Shown in pieces: positions 41,282 to 50,506 of a stretch of 64,000 bases of DNA. A program made the translations under genes and the position numbers. The DNA lies in assembly GCA_007126575.1 (NCBI GenBank), contig SLBA01000072.1, positions 25,212-89,211 of the forward strand, read 5' to 3'. The notes beneath the pieces are model-generated. The model saw nothing but the letters and a program-made list of their open reading frames with translations. It had not been told where the DNA came from and made no database searches. Numbering within the stretch: position 1 is the stretch's first letter; each line of letters starts with the position of its first letter. This stretch comes from Gemmatimonadota bacterium. Lineage in GTDB: Bacteria; Gemmatimonadota; Gemmatimonadetes; Longimicrobiales; Gaopeijiaceae.

Positions 41282-41785
41282 TCAGTCGCGCTCGAATTCA
41301 GCAAGGAGCTCGCGGCACCCCCGAAGCACCATGGCGTAGACGGTGTCGAAGCCTCCGGGTCCGCCGAAGTACGGATCCGGGACCTCGAGGTCACCATCGG
41401 CCTCGGGGTCGAATTCCCGGAAGAGGCGGAGTTTGGCGGTCGCTTCGTCTTGGGCCAGTTCGTCTCGAATCTGCTGAAGTTCCTGGAGGTTCGAGCGATC
41501 CATTGCGAGGATCAGGTCGAACTCCCGAAAGTCGCTCGCCGAGACCTGGCGGCCCCGGCTCCTCAATTCGACCCCGTGGCGCTGGGCGACCTCGATGGAC
41601 CGCGGGTCGGGGGGATCTCCGATATGCCAGCTGCCGGTTCCCGCGGAGTCGATCCGCAACTCGTCCTGCAACCCCGCCTCCCCTGCCAGCTGCTCGAAGA
41701 CCCCCTCGGCCAGCGGAGACCGGCAGATGTTGCCGAGGCACACGAAGAGGACGGAACGGGGTGAGGTGCGGGGTTCATCCGACAT
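41282..41785 (-). CDS. Low-molecular-weight protein-tyrosine-phosphatase family
   Basis: A 167-residue phosphatase. The P-loop CLGNICR (Cys16 to Arg22) is intact and the general acid is Asp137 in DPYFGG. Family members act on phosphotyrosine and also on ribulosamine-5-phosphates. It is the first gene of a two-gene operon with the fructosamine-kinase-like enzyme, which makes a deglycation role at least as likely as tyrosine phosphatase signalling. Confidence 0.92.
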   Translation of the reverse strand: MSDEPRTSPRSVLFVCLGNICRSPLAEGVFEQLAGEAGLQDELRIDSAGTGSWHIGDPPDPRSIEVAQRHGVELRSRGRQVSASDFREFDLILAMDRSNLQELQQIRDELAQDEATAKLRLFREFDPEADGDLEVPDPYFGGPGGFDTVYAMVLRGCRELLAEFERD

Positions 41786-41908
41786 GGCGAATCCTCCGGG
41801 GGATATGGGCGAACGGGTCGAGGTGCTTTAAACTAAGGATGCTGCGGTGGATCCGGCTCGGGGGTGAGTCCACGGGTCGTCCACCACGAATCCATGGAGA
41901 TACGGAGT

Positions 41909-43225
41909 ATGAGGTTGGACGACGCAATGACGGCAGACGAGACCACCACCACCGAAGAAGTGAACACCCCGAAAGAGGCCGCTACGTTTCAGGAGTTGGG
42001 GCTCTCGGACGAGCGCAGGGCGGCGATCGAGGCCCTGGGATGGGTGACCCCCACCCCGATTCAGTCCAAGGCGATTCCCGCCGGGCTGGCCGGCAAGGAC
42101 GTAGTCGGAATCGCCCAGACCGGAACGGGCAAGACCGGGGCCTTCATGATCCCGGCCCTCGAGCTGATCAAGACCGGGGGAGGGCTGCAGGCCCTGATCC
42201 TGTGCCCGACCCGCGAACTCGCTCAGCAGGTGGCCGAAGACACGAGGGACCTGGCGAAGGGGACCTCGATCCGGGTCGCCGACATCGTGGGGGGTGTCGG
42301 CTACGGACCCCAGAATGACGCGTTGGCGCAGGGATTCGAGGTGATCGCAGCCACACCCGGTCGGTTCAACGACCACCTGGAGCGCGGGAATGTCGACCTC
42401 AGCACGCTGCAGGTGCTCGTGCTCGACGAGGCGGACCGAATGCTCGACATGGGGTTCCGGCCCCAGATCGAGGACGTGCTGCGGCGCTCGCCCCGCTCCC
42501 GCCGCACGATGCTCTTCTCGGCGACCATGCCGAACGGCGTGCACGCCCTGGCCCTGCAGATCACCCGCGATGCGATCTGGGTCGAGGCGACGCCCGAGGG
42601 TACGACGGCCGAGGGGATCGAGGAGCTGGTCTTCCTGGTCAAGCCCGAGAAAAAGCCGGAGCTCCTCCTGGAGCTGCTCGAGAGGCCGAACTGGGACCAG
42701 GTCCTGGTCTTCACCCGGACGAAGGCGGGTGCCGACGCCCTTCAGGGCCGGCTCAAGAAGGCAGGGATCGGCGTCGACACGATGCACGGCGACCGGAACA
42801 TGCAGCATCGGGTCCGGGCGCTCGACCGATTCTCGAGCGGGACGGTGCGCGTACTGGTGGCCACCGACGTCGCCCAGCGTGGGCTCGATGTAGAGGGGAT
42901 CTCGCACGTGGTCAACTTCGATGTTCCCACGGATCCCGAGGACTACGTACACCGGATCGGCCGCACCGGACGGGCGGGAGCGGCGGGCAACGCCGTCTCC
43001 TTCGTGACGGCGGGTGACCTGGGATTCCTTCGCTCGATCGAGCACCGTCTCGGTCGCAAGCTGCCGCGCGAGAGCCTCGAGGGGTTCGACTACGGTGGGG
43101 GGGGCGGCGCGGCGACCGGCTCGTCGGTGAAGAAACACTCCAGAACCGCCGGCGGGTTCGGAAGCAAGTCCGCAGCCGACCTGAGCGACGAAGAACTTCG
43201 CGCCCTGCTCGATCCTTCTTCCTGA
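41909..43225 (+). CDS. DEAD-box RNA helicase (RhlE-like)
   Basis: A 438-residue ATP-dependent RNA helicase with all motifs: Q motif (GWVTPTPIQ), AQTGTGKT at 69-76, PTRELAQQ, DEAD at 173-176, SAT, and HRIGRTGRAG. It unwinds short RNA duplexes in ribosome assembly or mRNA turnover. The first 25 residues are polar and the C-terminal 60 residues contain a Gly-rich stretch. The start is uncertain between 41864 (GTG), 41894, 41909 and 41927; 41909 has GGAG nine bases upstream. It contrasts with the motif-less relative at 36117. First gene of a four-gene run. Confidence 0.9.
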   Translation: MRLDDAMTADETTTTEEVNTPKEAATFQELGLSDERRAAIEALGWVTPTPIQSKAIPAGLAGKDVVGIAQTGTGKTGAFMIPALELIKTGGGLQALILCPTRELAQQVAEDTRDLAKGTSIRVADIVGGVGYGPQNDALAQGFEVIAATPGRFNDHLERGNVDLSTLQVLVLDEADRMLDMGFRPQIEDVLRRSPRSRRTMLFSATMPNGVHALALQITRDAIWVEATPEGTTAEGIEELVFLVKPEKKPELLLELLERPNWDQVLVFTRTKAGADALQGRLKKAGIGVDTMHGDRNMQHRVRALDRFSSGTVRVLVATDVAQRGLDVEGISHVVNFDVPTDPEDYVHRIGRTGRAGAAGNAVSFVTAGDLGFLRSIEHRLGRKLPRESLEGFDYGGGGGAATGSSVKKHSRTAGGFGSKSAADLSDEELRALLDPSS

Positions 43226-43243
43226 GACGGAGAGACCTTCCCT

Positions 43244-43654
43244 GTGCTTCTGAAACGGTATGGGTCGACGACCCACACGGTGGTCACGGACTTCAAGGCG
43301 GAGGCGCTCAGCGAGATTTCGTTTGCTCGTGACGGCGCCTTCTCGCTTCCGACCGAGCGCTTCGACGAACTGTACACCCGGATTCGCGAGGAAGCGCTCA
43401 CCGCGGTCGCCGACGGCCCGGTGCAGAAGGACGCCGAGGAAGCCCTCCTCGAGAGTCTGAACGATCAGATCGAGGGGCTGCGGCACCGCCTGGAGGAGGG
43501 CGAGATCCTCCTGGTCGAAAACGACAACGGGGTCGACTGGCCGAAGACCCGCGAGCGTCGGCAGGATGTGATCCGGGAGGGTGAGAACCGCTTCCACTTC
43601 CACTGGCGGGTCGATCCACCGCTCCGTCTCGGGGTCTACCGGCGAGAGGCGTGA
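43244..43654 (+). CDS. Hypothetical protein
   Basis: A 136-residue cytosolic protein. It has a beta-rich start (LLKRYGSTTHTVVTDF), a helix-rich acidic middle (RFDELYTRIREEAL, ALLESLNDQIEGLRHRLEEGE) and a basic end (FHFHWRVDPPLRLGVYRREA). GTG start with a purine-rich site upstream. It lies 18 bases after the helicase and overlaps the next gene by 4. Not recognised as a named family. Confidence 0.65.
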   Translation: MLLKRYGSTTHTVVTDFKAEALSEISFARDGAFSLPTERFDELYTRIREEALTAVADGPVQKDAEEALLESLNDQIEGLRHRLEEGEILLVENDNGVDWPKTRERRQDVIREGENRFHFHWRVDPPLRLGVYRREA

Positions 43655-44259
43655 GGAGCGACGCCCGACGCGGGGGACGGCTCGAGCGGCTCCCGGCCGT
43701 GATCATCCCCGTCCTGGTCTCGATCTCCTTCGGAGCGTGCACCCTCGAGCAGCGGTTCGATCCGGAGCTCGAGGCCGTCGAGGTGGTCGGAGACGACACC
43801 GTGCCGGCCGAGGGATTCGAGGAGCCCGGGCCGCCGGGACCTCCCTCGGTCACCCCGGAAGAGGCCGTGACCACCACCCTCGAGGTCTTTCGCGAGGCCG
43901 TGCGCGTGGGTGATCTCTCGCTGGCGCTGTCGCTCTTCCACCGGGACGCCCGCCTGATCGACGACCTGGCGACCGGCGTATCGACGCAGGCTACCCGAGG
44001 TGAGACCCTGATCGATGTCCGGCGCCGATATGCCGAGGGATTGCGACTGCAGTCCGAAGTGCTCGAGGTGCGCGAGATCGAAGGCTCCTTCCTGGTGTCG
44101 TCGCGGTCGGTGGTCGTCGATTCCGAGGGAGATCCGGGGCCCGAGGCCGAGCGGGAGTACTTTCAGGAATCCGCCCTCCTGGTGCCCTCGACCGAGGGGT
44201 GGCGAATCGCACTCTTCCATCGGTCCTCCCTTTCGACTCTTCAGAATCCGGGCACCTGA
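43651..44259 (+). CDS. Lipoprotein with NTF2/SnoaL-like domain
   Basis: A 202-residue lipoprotein (hydrophobic segment VIIPVLVSISFGAC, Cys30). After an acidic, proline-rich linker, residues about 67-195 fit an NTF2-like fold (EVFREAVRVGDLSLALSLFHRDARLIDDL, and closing strands GWRIALFHRS), as in DUF4440/SnoaL proteins. The helical start and final strands are typical; no catalytic residues are clear. GTG start overlaps the previous stop; the stop overlaps the ilvA start (TGATG). Confidence 0.7.
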   Translation: MRSDARRGGRLERLPAVIIPVLVSISFGACTLEQRFDPELEAVEVVGDDTVPAEGFEEPGPPGPPSVTPEEAVTTTLEVFREAVRVGDLSLALSLFHRDARLIDDLATGVSTQATRGETLIDVRRRYAEGLRLQSEVLEVREIEGSFLVSSRSVVVDSEGDPGPEAEREYFQESALLVPSTEGWRIALFHRSSLSTLQNPGT

Positions 44260-45503
44260 TGCCTACCCTCTCCGACATCCAGTCCGCGCGGGAGCGGGTC
44301 CGTGACGAGATCGCACTGACCCCCTGCACCCGATCGCTCGTCTTCGACGACCTCGTCCGGGCGAAGCTGCACTTCAAGTTCGAGAACCAGCATCGAACCG
44401 GGTCGTTCAAGGAACGCGGGGCCCTCAACCGGCTCCTGCACCTGAGCGACGAGGAGCGCGAGCGGGGGGTCATCACCGCCAGCGCGGGCAACCACGCGCA
44501 GGCCGTCGCCTACCACGCCAGCCGGATGGGGATTCCGGCCACGGTGGTGATGCCCGAAACGACTCCTCTGATCAAGGTCTCGAACACCCGCCGCCACGGG
44601 GCACAGGTGATCCTCCACGGCCAGCGGTTCTCGGAGGCAATCGAGGAGTCGAAGCGACTCCAGGCCGAACGGGGGCTGGTCATGATCCACGCCTACGATG
44701 ACGACCTCGTGATCGCCGGCCAGGGCACGCTCGGCCTCGAGCTGGCCGAGCAGCTCCCCGAGGTCGACACGGTCATCGTGCCGGTCGGCGGCGGGGGGGT
44801 GATCTCGGGGACCGCGATCGCGCTTCGGGCGCTGAAGCCCGACGTGCGCTTCATCGGGGTCGAGGTCGAGGCCGCGCCCTCCGCATCGCTCTCCCGCGAG
44901 CGGGGCGAGATCGTCGAGGTCGAGACGAGCGAGACCCTGGCCGATGGAATCGCCGTGAAGCGACTCGGAGACCGCACCTTCCCGATCATCGAGGAGCACG
45001 TGGAGCAGCTGGTGGTCGTGAGCGAGGAGGCCATCGCGCGTGCCATCCTCCTCCTCCTGGAGCGCGAGAAGACGGTGGTCGAGGGCGCCGGGGCCGCACC
45101 CCTCGCCGCGATCCTGTCGGGGAAGATCGAGCTGCGGCCCGACGAGACGGTGGTCGGGGTGCTCTGCGGTGGAAACATCGATGTGAACATGGTCTCGCGG
45201 ATCATCGACCGCGGACTTGTCGACGACGGCCGGCTGGCCCGCCTGCGGGTGACGGTGCGGGATCGCCCCGGAAGCCTGGCTCGCCTGACGGCACTCGTGG
45301 CGCGGGCGGGCGCGAATGTGCTCGAGGTTGCTCACCAGAGGGCCTTCGCGGATATCTCGGTCGGAGACGTCGAGATCGTGATCCACCTGGAGACGCGGGG
45401 ACGCGAGCATGTCGAGGAGGTCATCGAGCTGATCCGATCCACCGGTACCCGGGTCGAAGAGGTCGTGCGCCCGTCCCGCCTCTACGGAGCGTCGCCCACC
45501 TGA
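44259..45503 (+). CDS. ilvA: Threonine ammonia-lyase with ACT domain
   Basis: A 414-residue PLP enzyme of the threonine dehydratase family. The lysine that holds PLP is Lys51 in GSFKERGA, the phosphate-binding loop is VPVGGGGVISG, and the C-terminal ACT regulatory domain covers about residues 325-405 (RLRVTVRDRPGSLARLTALVARAGANVLEV). It makes 2-oxobutanoate from threonine, first step of isoleucine synthesis or threonine catabolism; the single ACT domain resembles the catabolic/IlvA2-like form. ATG overlaps the upstream stop. Its 3' end overlaps the convergent HDAC-like gene by 22 bases. Confidence 0.92.
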   Translation: MPTLSDIQSARERVRDEIALTPCTRSLVFDDLVRAKLHFKFENQHRTGSFKERGALNRLLHLSDEERERGVITASAGNHAQAVAYHASRMGIPATVVMPETTPLIKVSNTRRHGAQVILHGQRFSEAIEESKRLQAERGLVMIHAYDDDLVIAGQGTLGLELAEQLPEVDTVIVPVGGGGVISGTAIALRALKPDVRFIGVEVEAAPSASLSRERGEIVEVETSETLADGIAVKRLGDRTFPIIEEHVEQLVVVSEEAIARAILLLLEREKTVVEGAGAAPLAAILSGKIELRPDETVVGVLCGGNIDVNMVSRIIDRGLVDDGRLARLRVTVRDRPGSLARLTALVARAGANVLEVAHQRAFADISVGDVEIVIHLETRGREHVEEVIELIRSTGTRVEEVVRPSRLYGASPT

Positions 45504-46405
45504 CCCGAGCCCGACCATCGGCCGGCGGCCAGGACCGACTGGAGGTGGATTGCGACGGTGTCCTCGACCCGCCCGGCATATCCGCCGCCCATCACCACGG
45601 CCACGGGGATTCCCCGCCCCACGAGCTCGGTCATCACCAGGTGATCGCGCTCCGCGAGGGCTTCCCGCGAGACCGCCAGGCGGCCGAGCCGGTCCTCGAC
45701 GTACGGGTCGGCTCCCGCCAGGTAGAAGACGAGATCGGGGGCCCCCGTCCGGTGCGCCGCGTGCACGGCCCGGGCAACGGCGTCGAGGAAGATCTCGTCA
45801 CCGGCGCCGTCGGGCAGGCCCAGATCCAGGTCGCTCGCCTCCTTTCGAAAGGGAAAGTTCGAATCCCCGTGAACCGAGACCGTGAAGACCTCGTCGACGC
45901 CAGCGAAGAGCGCGGCCGTGCCGTTGCCCTGGTGGACGTCGAGATCGACCACCGCGGCTCGCCGGACCGAGCCGTCGGCGCGCAGGGCCTCGATCGCCAC
46001 CGCCACGTCGTTGAAGACGCAGAAGCCCTCGCCGTGACCGGCAAAGGCGTGGTGGGTGCCCCCGGCGAGATTCACACCGGTCCCGTCGACCAGCGCCCCG
46101 CGGGCCGCCCCGATGGTGCCTCCGGCGGAGCGACGCGAGCGTTCGACCAGCCCGGGAGACCATGGAAATCCGATCCGCCGGACCTCGGAGCGATCGAGGC
46201 GCCCCGCCAGCACCCTCCGAAGGTAGTCCGGCGTATGGACGCGCAGCAGGTCGGCGTCGCTCGCGGCCTCGGGAATCCGGAGCACGGCGTGCGTCAACTC
46301 CGGGTGCGCGCGAACGGCCTCGCGAAGGAGTCGGTACTTGGCCATGGGGAACCGATGGCCCTCGGGAAGGGGGAGGACGAACTCGTCGGAGTAGAAAATC
46401 TGCAT
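45482..46405 (-). CDS. Histone-deacetylase-superfamily amidohydrolase
   Basis: A 307-residue zinc hydrolase of the class-IV-like HDAC/acetylpolyamine amidohydrolase group. The catalytic stretch GGTHHAFAGHGEGFCVFND, zinc ligands in DLDVHQGNG and the late Asp in LAGADPYVEDRLG are all present. Bacterial members remove acetyl groups from polyamines, acetoin or lysine-like substrates. The ATG at 46405 was preferred over an earlier in-frame start because the family begins with IFYSDEFVLPLPEGH. Its end overlaps ilvA on the opposite strand by 22 bases. Confidence 0.9.
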   Translation of the reverse strand: MQIFYSDEFVLPLPEGHRFPMAKYRLLREAVRAHPELTHAVLRIPEAASDADLLRVHTPDYLRRVLAGRLDRSEVRRIGFPWSPGLVERSRRSAGGTIGAARGALVDGTGVNLAGGTHHAFAGHGEGFCVFNDVAVAIEALRADGSVRRAAVVDLDVHQGNGTAALFAGVDEVFTVSVHGDSNFPFRKEASDLDLGLPDGAGDEIFLDAVARAVHAAHRTGAPDLVFYLAGADPYVEDRLGRLAVSREALAERDHLVMTELVGRGIPVAVVMGGGYAGRVEDTVAIHLQSVLAAGRWSGSGQVGDAP

Positions 46406-46529
46406 GGCCGCAAGGACCCTGATTCCCTCCCCGGGGTTCCAGACAGGCCCGTCATACGGCCGCGTTCCCGGCACTCCCTATCCCGTGATCGAGCGATCCC
46501 ACCCTCACGATGCCGCCCCTCGACCTGAC

Positions 46530-48899
46530 ATGAGACGCCTGTCCGCGGTGGTCGCGGTATGCATTCTCCTGGTGGCGACCGGGGTGGCGCAGGCCGCCTC
46601 GGCACAGGATCCCGGGGGGCTGGACGGGCGAGTGGTGGATTCGGATGGACTCCCCCTGCAGGCGGTCTCTCTGCTCGTCTTCGAGATCGATGCCGAGAAC
46701 CCGATCCGGACCGTCTCGACGGACCAGGCCGGCTACTTCCGGGTGGAGCCACTCGAGGTCGGACGCTACAGGCTGGAGTTCCTCCGCCTGGGATACTACC
46801 CGGTCGAGCGTGAGGTCGAGATCGAGGCAGGGGCCCGCATCCGGGTCGATGTCGAACTTCGGGCCCGCGCGATCACCCTCGAAGGGATCCGGGTGGAGGG
46901 GGAGCGCGATCGGACACGCGTCCGGTTCCTCGAAGAGGCCGGCGTCACGACCCGCGAGATCACGGCCGATCAGCTTCGGCTCCTTCCGGGGCTGGCGGAG
47001 TCCGACCCGGTCCGGGCGATCGAATTCCTGCCCGGGGTCGTGGCTCCGACCGATTTTTCCGCCTCTTTCAATGTGCGGGGCGGATCGGCCGATCAGAACC
47101 TGATCCTTCTCGACGGCTTCCCCCTATTCAACCCCTTCCACCTGGGCGGGGTCTTTTCGGTATTCAACGCGGACCTGGTGGAGCGGGTGGAGCTCTCGTC
47201 CGGGGGCTTCCCGGCCGAGTTCGGCGGGCGGGTCTCCTCGGTGCTGCAGGTGGAATCGAATCCCGGTCCCGGGGAGTTCCGGGTCGATGGCGGGGTCTCA
47301 CTTCTGGCCGCCCGTGCCGCGGTCTCCGGTGGGTTGTCGGACGGGATCCAGGATCACCTGGGGCTCCGGGATGGACGATACCGTGTCGCCGCTCGCCGGT
47401 CGTACGTCGACCAGCTCCTCCGGCCGGTGGCCACGGTTCCGTACGCGATCACCGACCTGCAGGGCATCTTCCGCGGGTGGGGAGAGGGAGGCAGCCGGTG
47501 GACGGTGACGGCCTACTCCGGACGCGACGTCCTCGACCTGGGGCGGATCGATGCCGATGACTTCCCCCTTCGAGTCGACCTCGACTGGGGGAATCAGCTC
47601 CTCGGAGCGGGGTGGTTTCGGCCCCTCGAGGGTGGAGCGAATCTCGAAGGACGTGTGGGGATCACCCGATTCTCGACGGGACTGCGGTTCCCGGACTTCG
47701 ACGACTCCCGCTTCGAGAGCCGGATCCGGCAGATCACCCTGTCGGGTAGCGGTCAGCTTCCGGTCGGGGGCGCGTGGACGCTCAAGTCCGGGGGCAGTGC
47801 AGAGCACTTCCGTTGGGGCAATCTGGCTGAGACGGGAGGGACCACCTTTGCCGACGACGTCGGGGGTGGATGGAACACGGCCGCCTTCGCACAGGCGACC
47901 TGGCGACGCCCCGGAGCCTGGATCATCGAGCCCGGCCTGCGCGTCGAGGGGTGGAGCGGCGACGACGGCGCGCGGGTCGTCGAGCCCTCGCCACGCTTCT
48001 CGGTCAAGCGCTTTTTCGCAGGGGGAGAGGCCGCGCTCAAGGCCTCGGTGGGCCGGTACGTCCAGTTCCTGCACTCGGTACGCGACGAGGAACTTCCCCT
48101 CGGGATCGACCTGTGGGTCACCGCCGGAGAAGACATCTCCCACGTGGTGTCCGACCAGGCGCAGCTGGGGATCGAGGCCTTTCCGGGGCAGGGCTGGCTC
48201 GTCGCGCTCGATGGCTACTACCGGAAATTCGACGGGGTCGTGACGACGAATCTGGCGAGCAATCCGAACGACCCGGCCGACGACCTGCTCTCGGGGCGAG
48301 GCCGTTCGTTCGGAGTCGACCTCTTCGTGGAGCGCACCGTCGGACGCGTCGACGGGTCCCTCTCGGTCTCGTGGCTCAAGGCCGACCGGACCTTTCCCGA
48401 CTTCATCTCGGGCAGAGAGGACCGGCCGGAGATCACCTTCTCGCCGATCTTCGACCGCCGGCTCGACGCGGACCTCGTCCTCCGCTTTCCCCTGCCCCGC
48501 GACTGGGAGGGGGGAATGCGGTGGCATGTCGGCTCCGGGATCCCCTACACCCGGCCTCTGGCGGCGTACGCGCCCTTCGGACCGCGACAGACGAAGAACG
48601 GGAGCCTGCGATGGCTCGGGCTCGAGGGACCATCGGCGGACGATGACGCCGCGGTCGCGATCCTGCTGGGACCGCGCAATGCCGAGCGCTATCCGGTCTA
48701 CCAGCGGCTCGATGTATCGGCCCGAAAGGACTACCATCGCGAATGGGGACGGATCTCTCCGTACGTCGACATCCTGAACGTGTACAACCGATCGAACGTG
48801 CTCTTCTATTTCTACGACTTTCGCGCGGATCCACCCCAGCGCACGGGTCTCTCGATGTTCCCGTTCCTGCCCACCCTCGGTGTGGAGGTGCGGTTCTGA
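46530..48899 (+). CDS. TonB-dependent receptor with N-terminal carboxypeptidase-regulatory-like domain
   Basis: A 789-residue outer-membrane protein. After the signal peptide (AVCILLVATGVAQAASAQD) comes a CarboxypepD-reg-like beta domain (about 30-110: LDGRVVDSDGLPLQAV ... GYYPVEREV), then a plug domain with FNVRGGSADQNLILLDGFPLFNP, then a 22-strand-type barrel ending in a C-terminal aromatic residue (VEVRF). It imports a ligand with help of TonB; ligand unknown. The partner lipoprotein gene starts within its stop codon. Confidence 0.9.
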   Translation: MRRLSAVVAVCILLVATGVAQAASAQDPGGLDGRVVDSDGLPLQAVSLLVFEIDAENPIRTVSTDQAGYFRVEPLEVGRYRLEFLRLGYYPVEREVEIEAGARIRVDVELRARAITLEGIRVEGERDRTRVRFLEEAGVTTREITADQLRLLPGLAESDPVRAIEFLPGVVAPTDFSASFNVRGGSADQNLILLDGFPLFNPFHLGGVFSVFNADLVERVELSSGGFPAEFGGRVSSVLQVESNPGPGEFRVDGGVSLLAARAAVSGGLSDGIQDHLGLRDGRYRVAARRSYVDQLLRPVATVPYAITDLQGIFRGWGEGGSRWTVTAYSGRDVLDLGRIDADDFPLRVDLDWGNQLLGAGWFRPLEGGANLEGRVGITRFSTGLRFPDFDDSRFESRIRQITLSGSGQLPVGGAWTLKSGGSAEHFRWGNLAETGGTTFADDVGGGWNTAAFAQATWRRPGAWIIEPGLRVEGWSGDDGARVVEPSPRFSVKRFFAGGEAALKASVGRYVQFLHSVRDEELPLGIDLWVTAGEDISHVVSDQAQLGIEAFPGQGWLVALDGYYRKFDGVVTTNLASNPNDPADDLLSGRGRSFGVDLFVERTVGRVDGSLSVSWLKADRTFPDFISGREDRPEITFSPIFDRRLDADLVLRFPLPRDWEGGMRWHVGSGIPYTRPLAAYAPFGPRQTKNGSLRWLGLEGPSADDDAAVAILLGPRNAERYPVYQRLDVSARKDYHREWGRISPYVDILNVYNRSNVLFYFYDFRADPPQRTGLSMFPFLPTLGVEVRF

Positions 48900-49828
48900 T
48901 GTCGGCTCGGCGGCTCCTTCTCATGCTCGCCCTGGTGGCGCTCCCCGCTTGCGACATCGGTCAGGTAACGGTCGCGGAGCCGGTCTCGTCGGTGATCGCC
49001 GAAGTCTACCTGCGGGTCGACGACGGGATTCCGGACGGGGTCGCGCTCCTCCACCGGACCACGGGGTCCGACCAGATTCCGGTCCAGGGAGCCGTGATCG
49101 AGATCCAGGGCGAGGGCCCGCAGGTCGGTCGATTCGCGGAGCAGTCGCTCGAGGACTGCATCGATGGCGAGCTACCGCTCGACTTCGAGCCGATCTGCCT
49201 TCGTCTCGTGGGGCCGAGCCGATCGCTCGTGCAGCCGGGCGCCACCCTCACGGTGAGTGTGGAGCTTCCCGAAGGCCAGCGTCTCGAGGGGGTCGTCACG
49301 ATGCCCTCGGACTTCGAGATCGTAAAACCCCTCACCGCACCCGGCCTGTGCAACCTCCCGCCCCGCTCCGTGCTCCCCGTGATGTGGACGCAGTCGGAGG
49401 GTGCGTGGGCCTACGTCCCCGAGGCCGAGATCAACGGGCTCAGAGACGCGTTTGCCGAACAGGGGATCGAGGTGCAGTCGGATCCGGTCACCCTGCTTGG
49501 CCTGTCGGTCTCTCAGTCGGACACCACGATCGCGTTCCCGTCCGAGTTCGGGATCTTCAACCGGTTCTCGGGCGACCGAGAGGTTCTGGTTGCCCTCCAA
49601 GGGGGACTTCCCCCCGCGTCCGACGTGGACGGCCGGGTCGTGGTCAGCGCCCAGGAGCGAAACGCGACGAACTGGAATCGCGGGGGAATCTTCAATCCGT
49701 CGGGCCAGGTCCGGGTGCCGTCGCTCTTCGGAGAGGGTACCGGCGTCGCGGCCGGGGTCGTCAACCGCAGCTTCGGGTTCGTGGTCAACGCGAGTGGAGA
49801 CGTTCCGGACTGTGCCGGTGGGGGCTGA
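48899..49828 (+). CDS. Lipoprotein partner of the TonB receptor (DUF4249-like)
   Basis: A 309-residue lipoprotein (LALVALPAC, Cys18). It is mostly beta strands with a pair of cysteines (EDCIDGELPLDFEPIC) and a LVQPGATLTVSVELPEG segment resembling the DUF4249 proteins that sit next to TonB receptors in Bacteroidota. It begins in the receptor's stop codon (TGATG), so the two are co-translated. A surface or periplasmic ligand-binding role for the receptor is likely. Confidence 0.72.
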   Translation: MSARRLLLMLALVALPACDIGQVTVAEPVSSVIAEVYLRVDDGIPDGVALLHRTTGSDQIPVQGAVIEIQGEGPQVGRFAEQSLEDCIDGELPLDFEPICLRLVGPSRSLVQPGATLTVSVELPEGQRLEGVVTMPSDFEIVKPLTAPGLCNLPPRSVLPVMWTQSEGAWAYVPEAEINGLRDAFAEQGIEVQSDPVTLLGLSVSQSDTTIAFPSEFGIFNRFSGDREVLVALQGGLPPASDVDGRVVVSAQERNATNWNRGGIFNPSGQVRVPSLFGEGTGVAAGVVNRSFGFVVNASGDVPDCAGGG

Positions 49829-49855
49829 CGTCGGGAGGGCGCGTCTCCGGCCGGC

Positions 49856-50506
49856 TCAGCGGTCGCGTGTCTCCAGTACCGACGAGAGCTTCGTGACCAG
49901 CATGTCGATCGCCACCCGATTCTCTCCACCTTCCGGAATGATGAGGTCCGCGTAGCGCTTCGACGGTTCCACGAACTCGAGGTGCATGGGGCGCACCCAC
50001 TCCTGGTACTGTGTGACGACCGAGTCCAGCGACCGCCCCCGAAGCTCGATGTCGCGGGTCAGTCTCCGGATGAAGCGAAGGTCCGAGTCGGTGTCCACGA
50101 AGATCCGGATGTCCATCAGGCGGCGAAGCTCGGCCTCGGCAAGCACGAGGATCCCGTCGACGATCAGGACCTCGGTGGGTTCCAGCCGCAGGGTCCGGTC
50201 GGCCCGGGCGTGCGTCGTGAAGTCGTAGACCGGCAGGTCCACCGCCTCGCCCCGCAGAAGCGCCCCGATGTGGGCCACCAGGAGCTCCGTCTCGAGCGCG
50301 TCGGGGTGGTCGAAGTTGATCTGGGCCCGGGTGTCCTCGGGAAGGTGGCCGTAGTCCCGGTAGTACGCGTCGTGGTGGATCACCCCGACCCGGTCCGGCC
50401 GGAGCCCTTCGAGGATTTCGCGCACGACCGTGGTCTTTCCCGACCCGCTCCCTCCGGCCACTCCGACGACCAGGGGGCGGGTGGGTCCGGCTCGGTCAGC
50501 CGGCAT
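49856..50506 (-). CDS. udk: Uridine kinase
   Basis: A 216-residue P-loop kinase. The P-loop GGSGSGKT is at 18-25, followed by HHDAYYRDYGHLP, NFDHPDALE and the lid RLTRDIELRGRS, all typical of uridine/cytidine kinases that make UMP and CMP in pyrimidine salvage. ATG at 50506 lies within the last codons of the DtxR-type gene (11-base overlap), an unusual functional pairing but clearly coupled translation. Confidence 0.94.
   Translation of the reverse strand: MPADRAGPTRPLVVGVAGGSGSGKTTVVREILEGLRPDRVGVIHHDAYYRDYGHLPEDTRAQINFDHPDALETELLVAHIGALLRGEAVDLPVYDFTTHARADRTLRLEPTEVLIVDGILVLAEAELRRLMDIRIFVDTDSDLRFIRRLTRDIELRGRSLDSVVTQYQEWVRPMHLEFVEPSKRYADLIIPEGGENRVAIDMLVTKLSSVLETRDR

Noticed and set aside
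46510..46533. A seven-codon reading frame overlapping the TonB receptor start (ATG at 46510, stop in ATGA)
   Set aside because: It could be a leader for coupled translation, but it has no ribosome-binding site and no run of regulatory codons.
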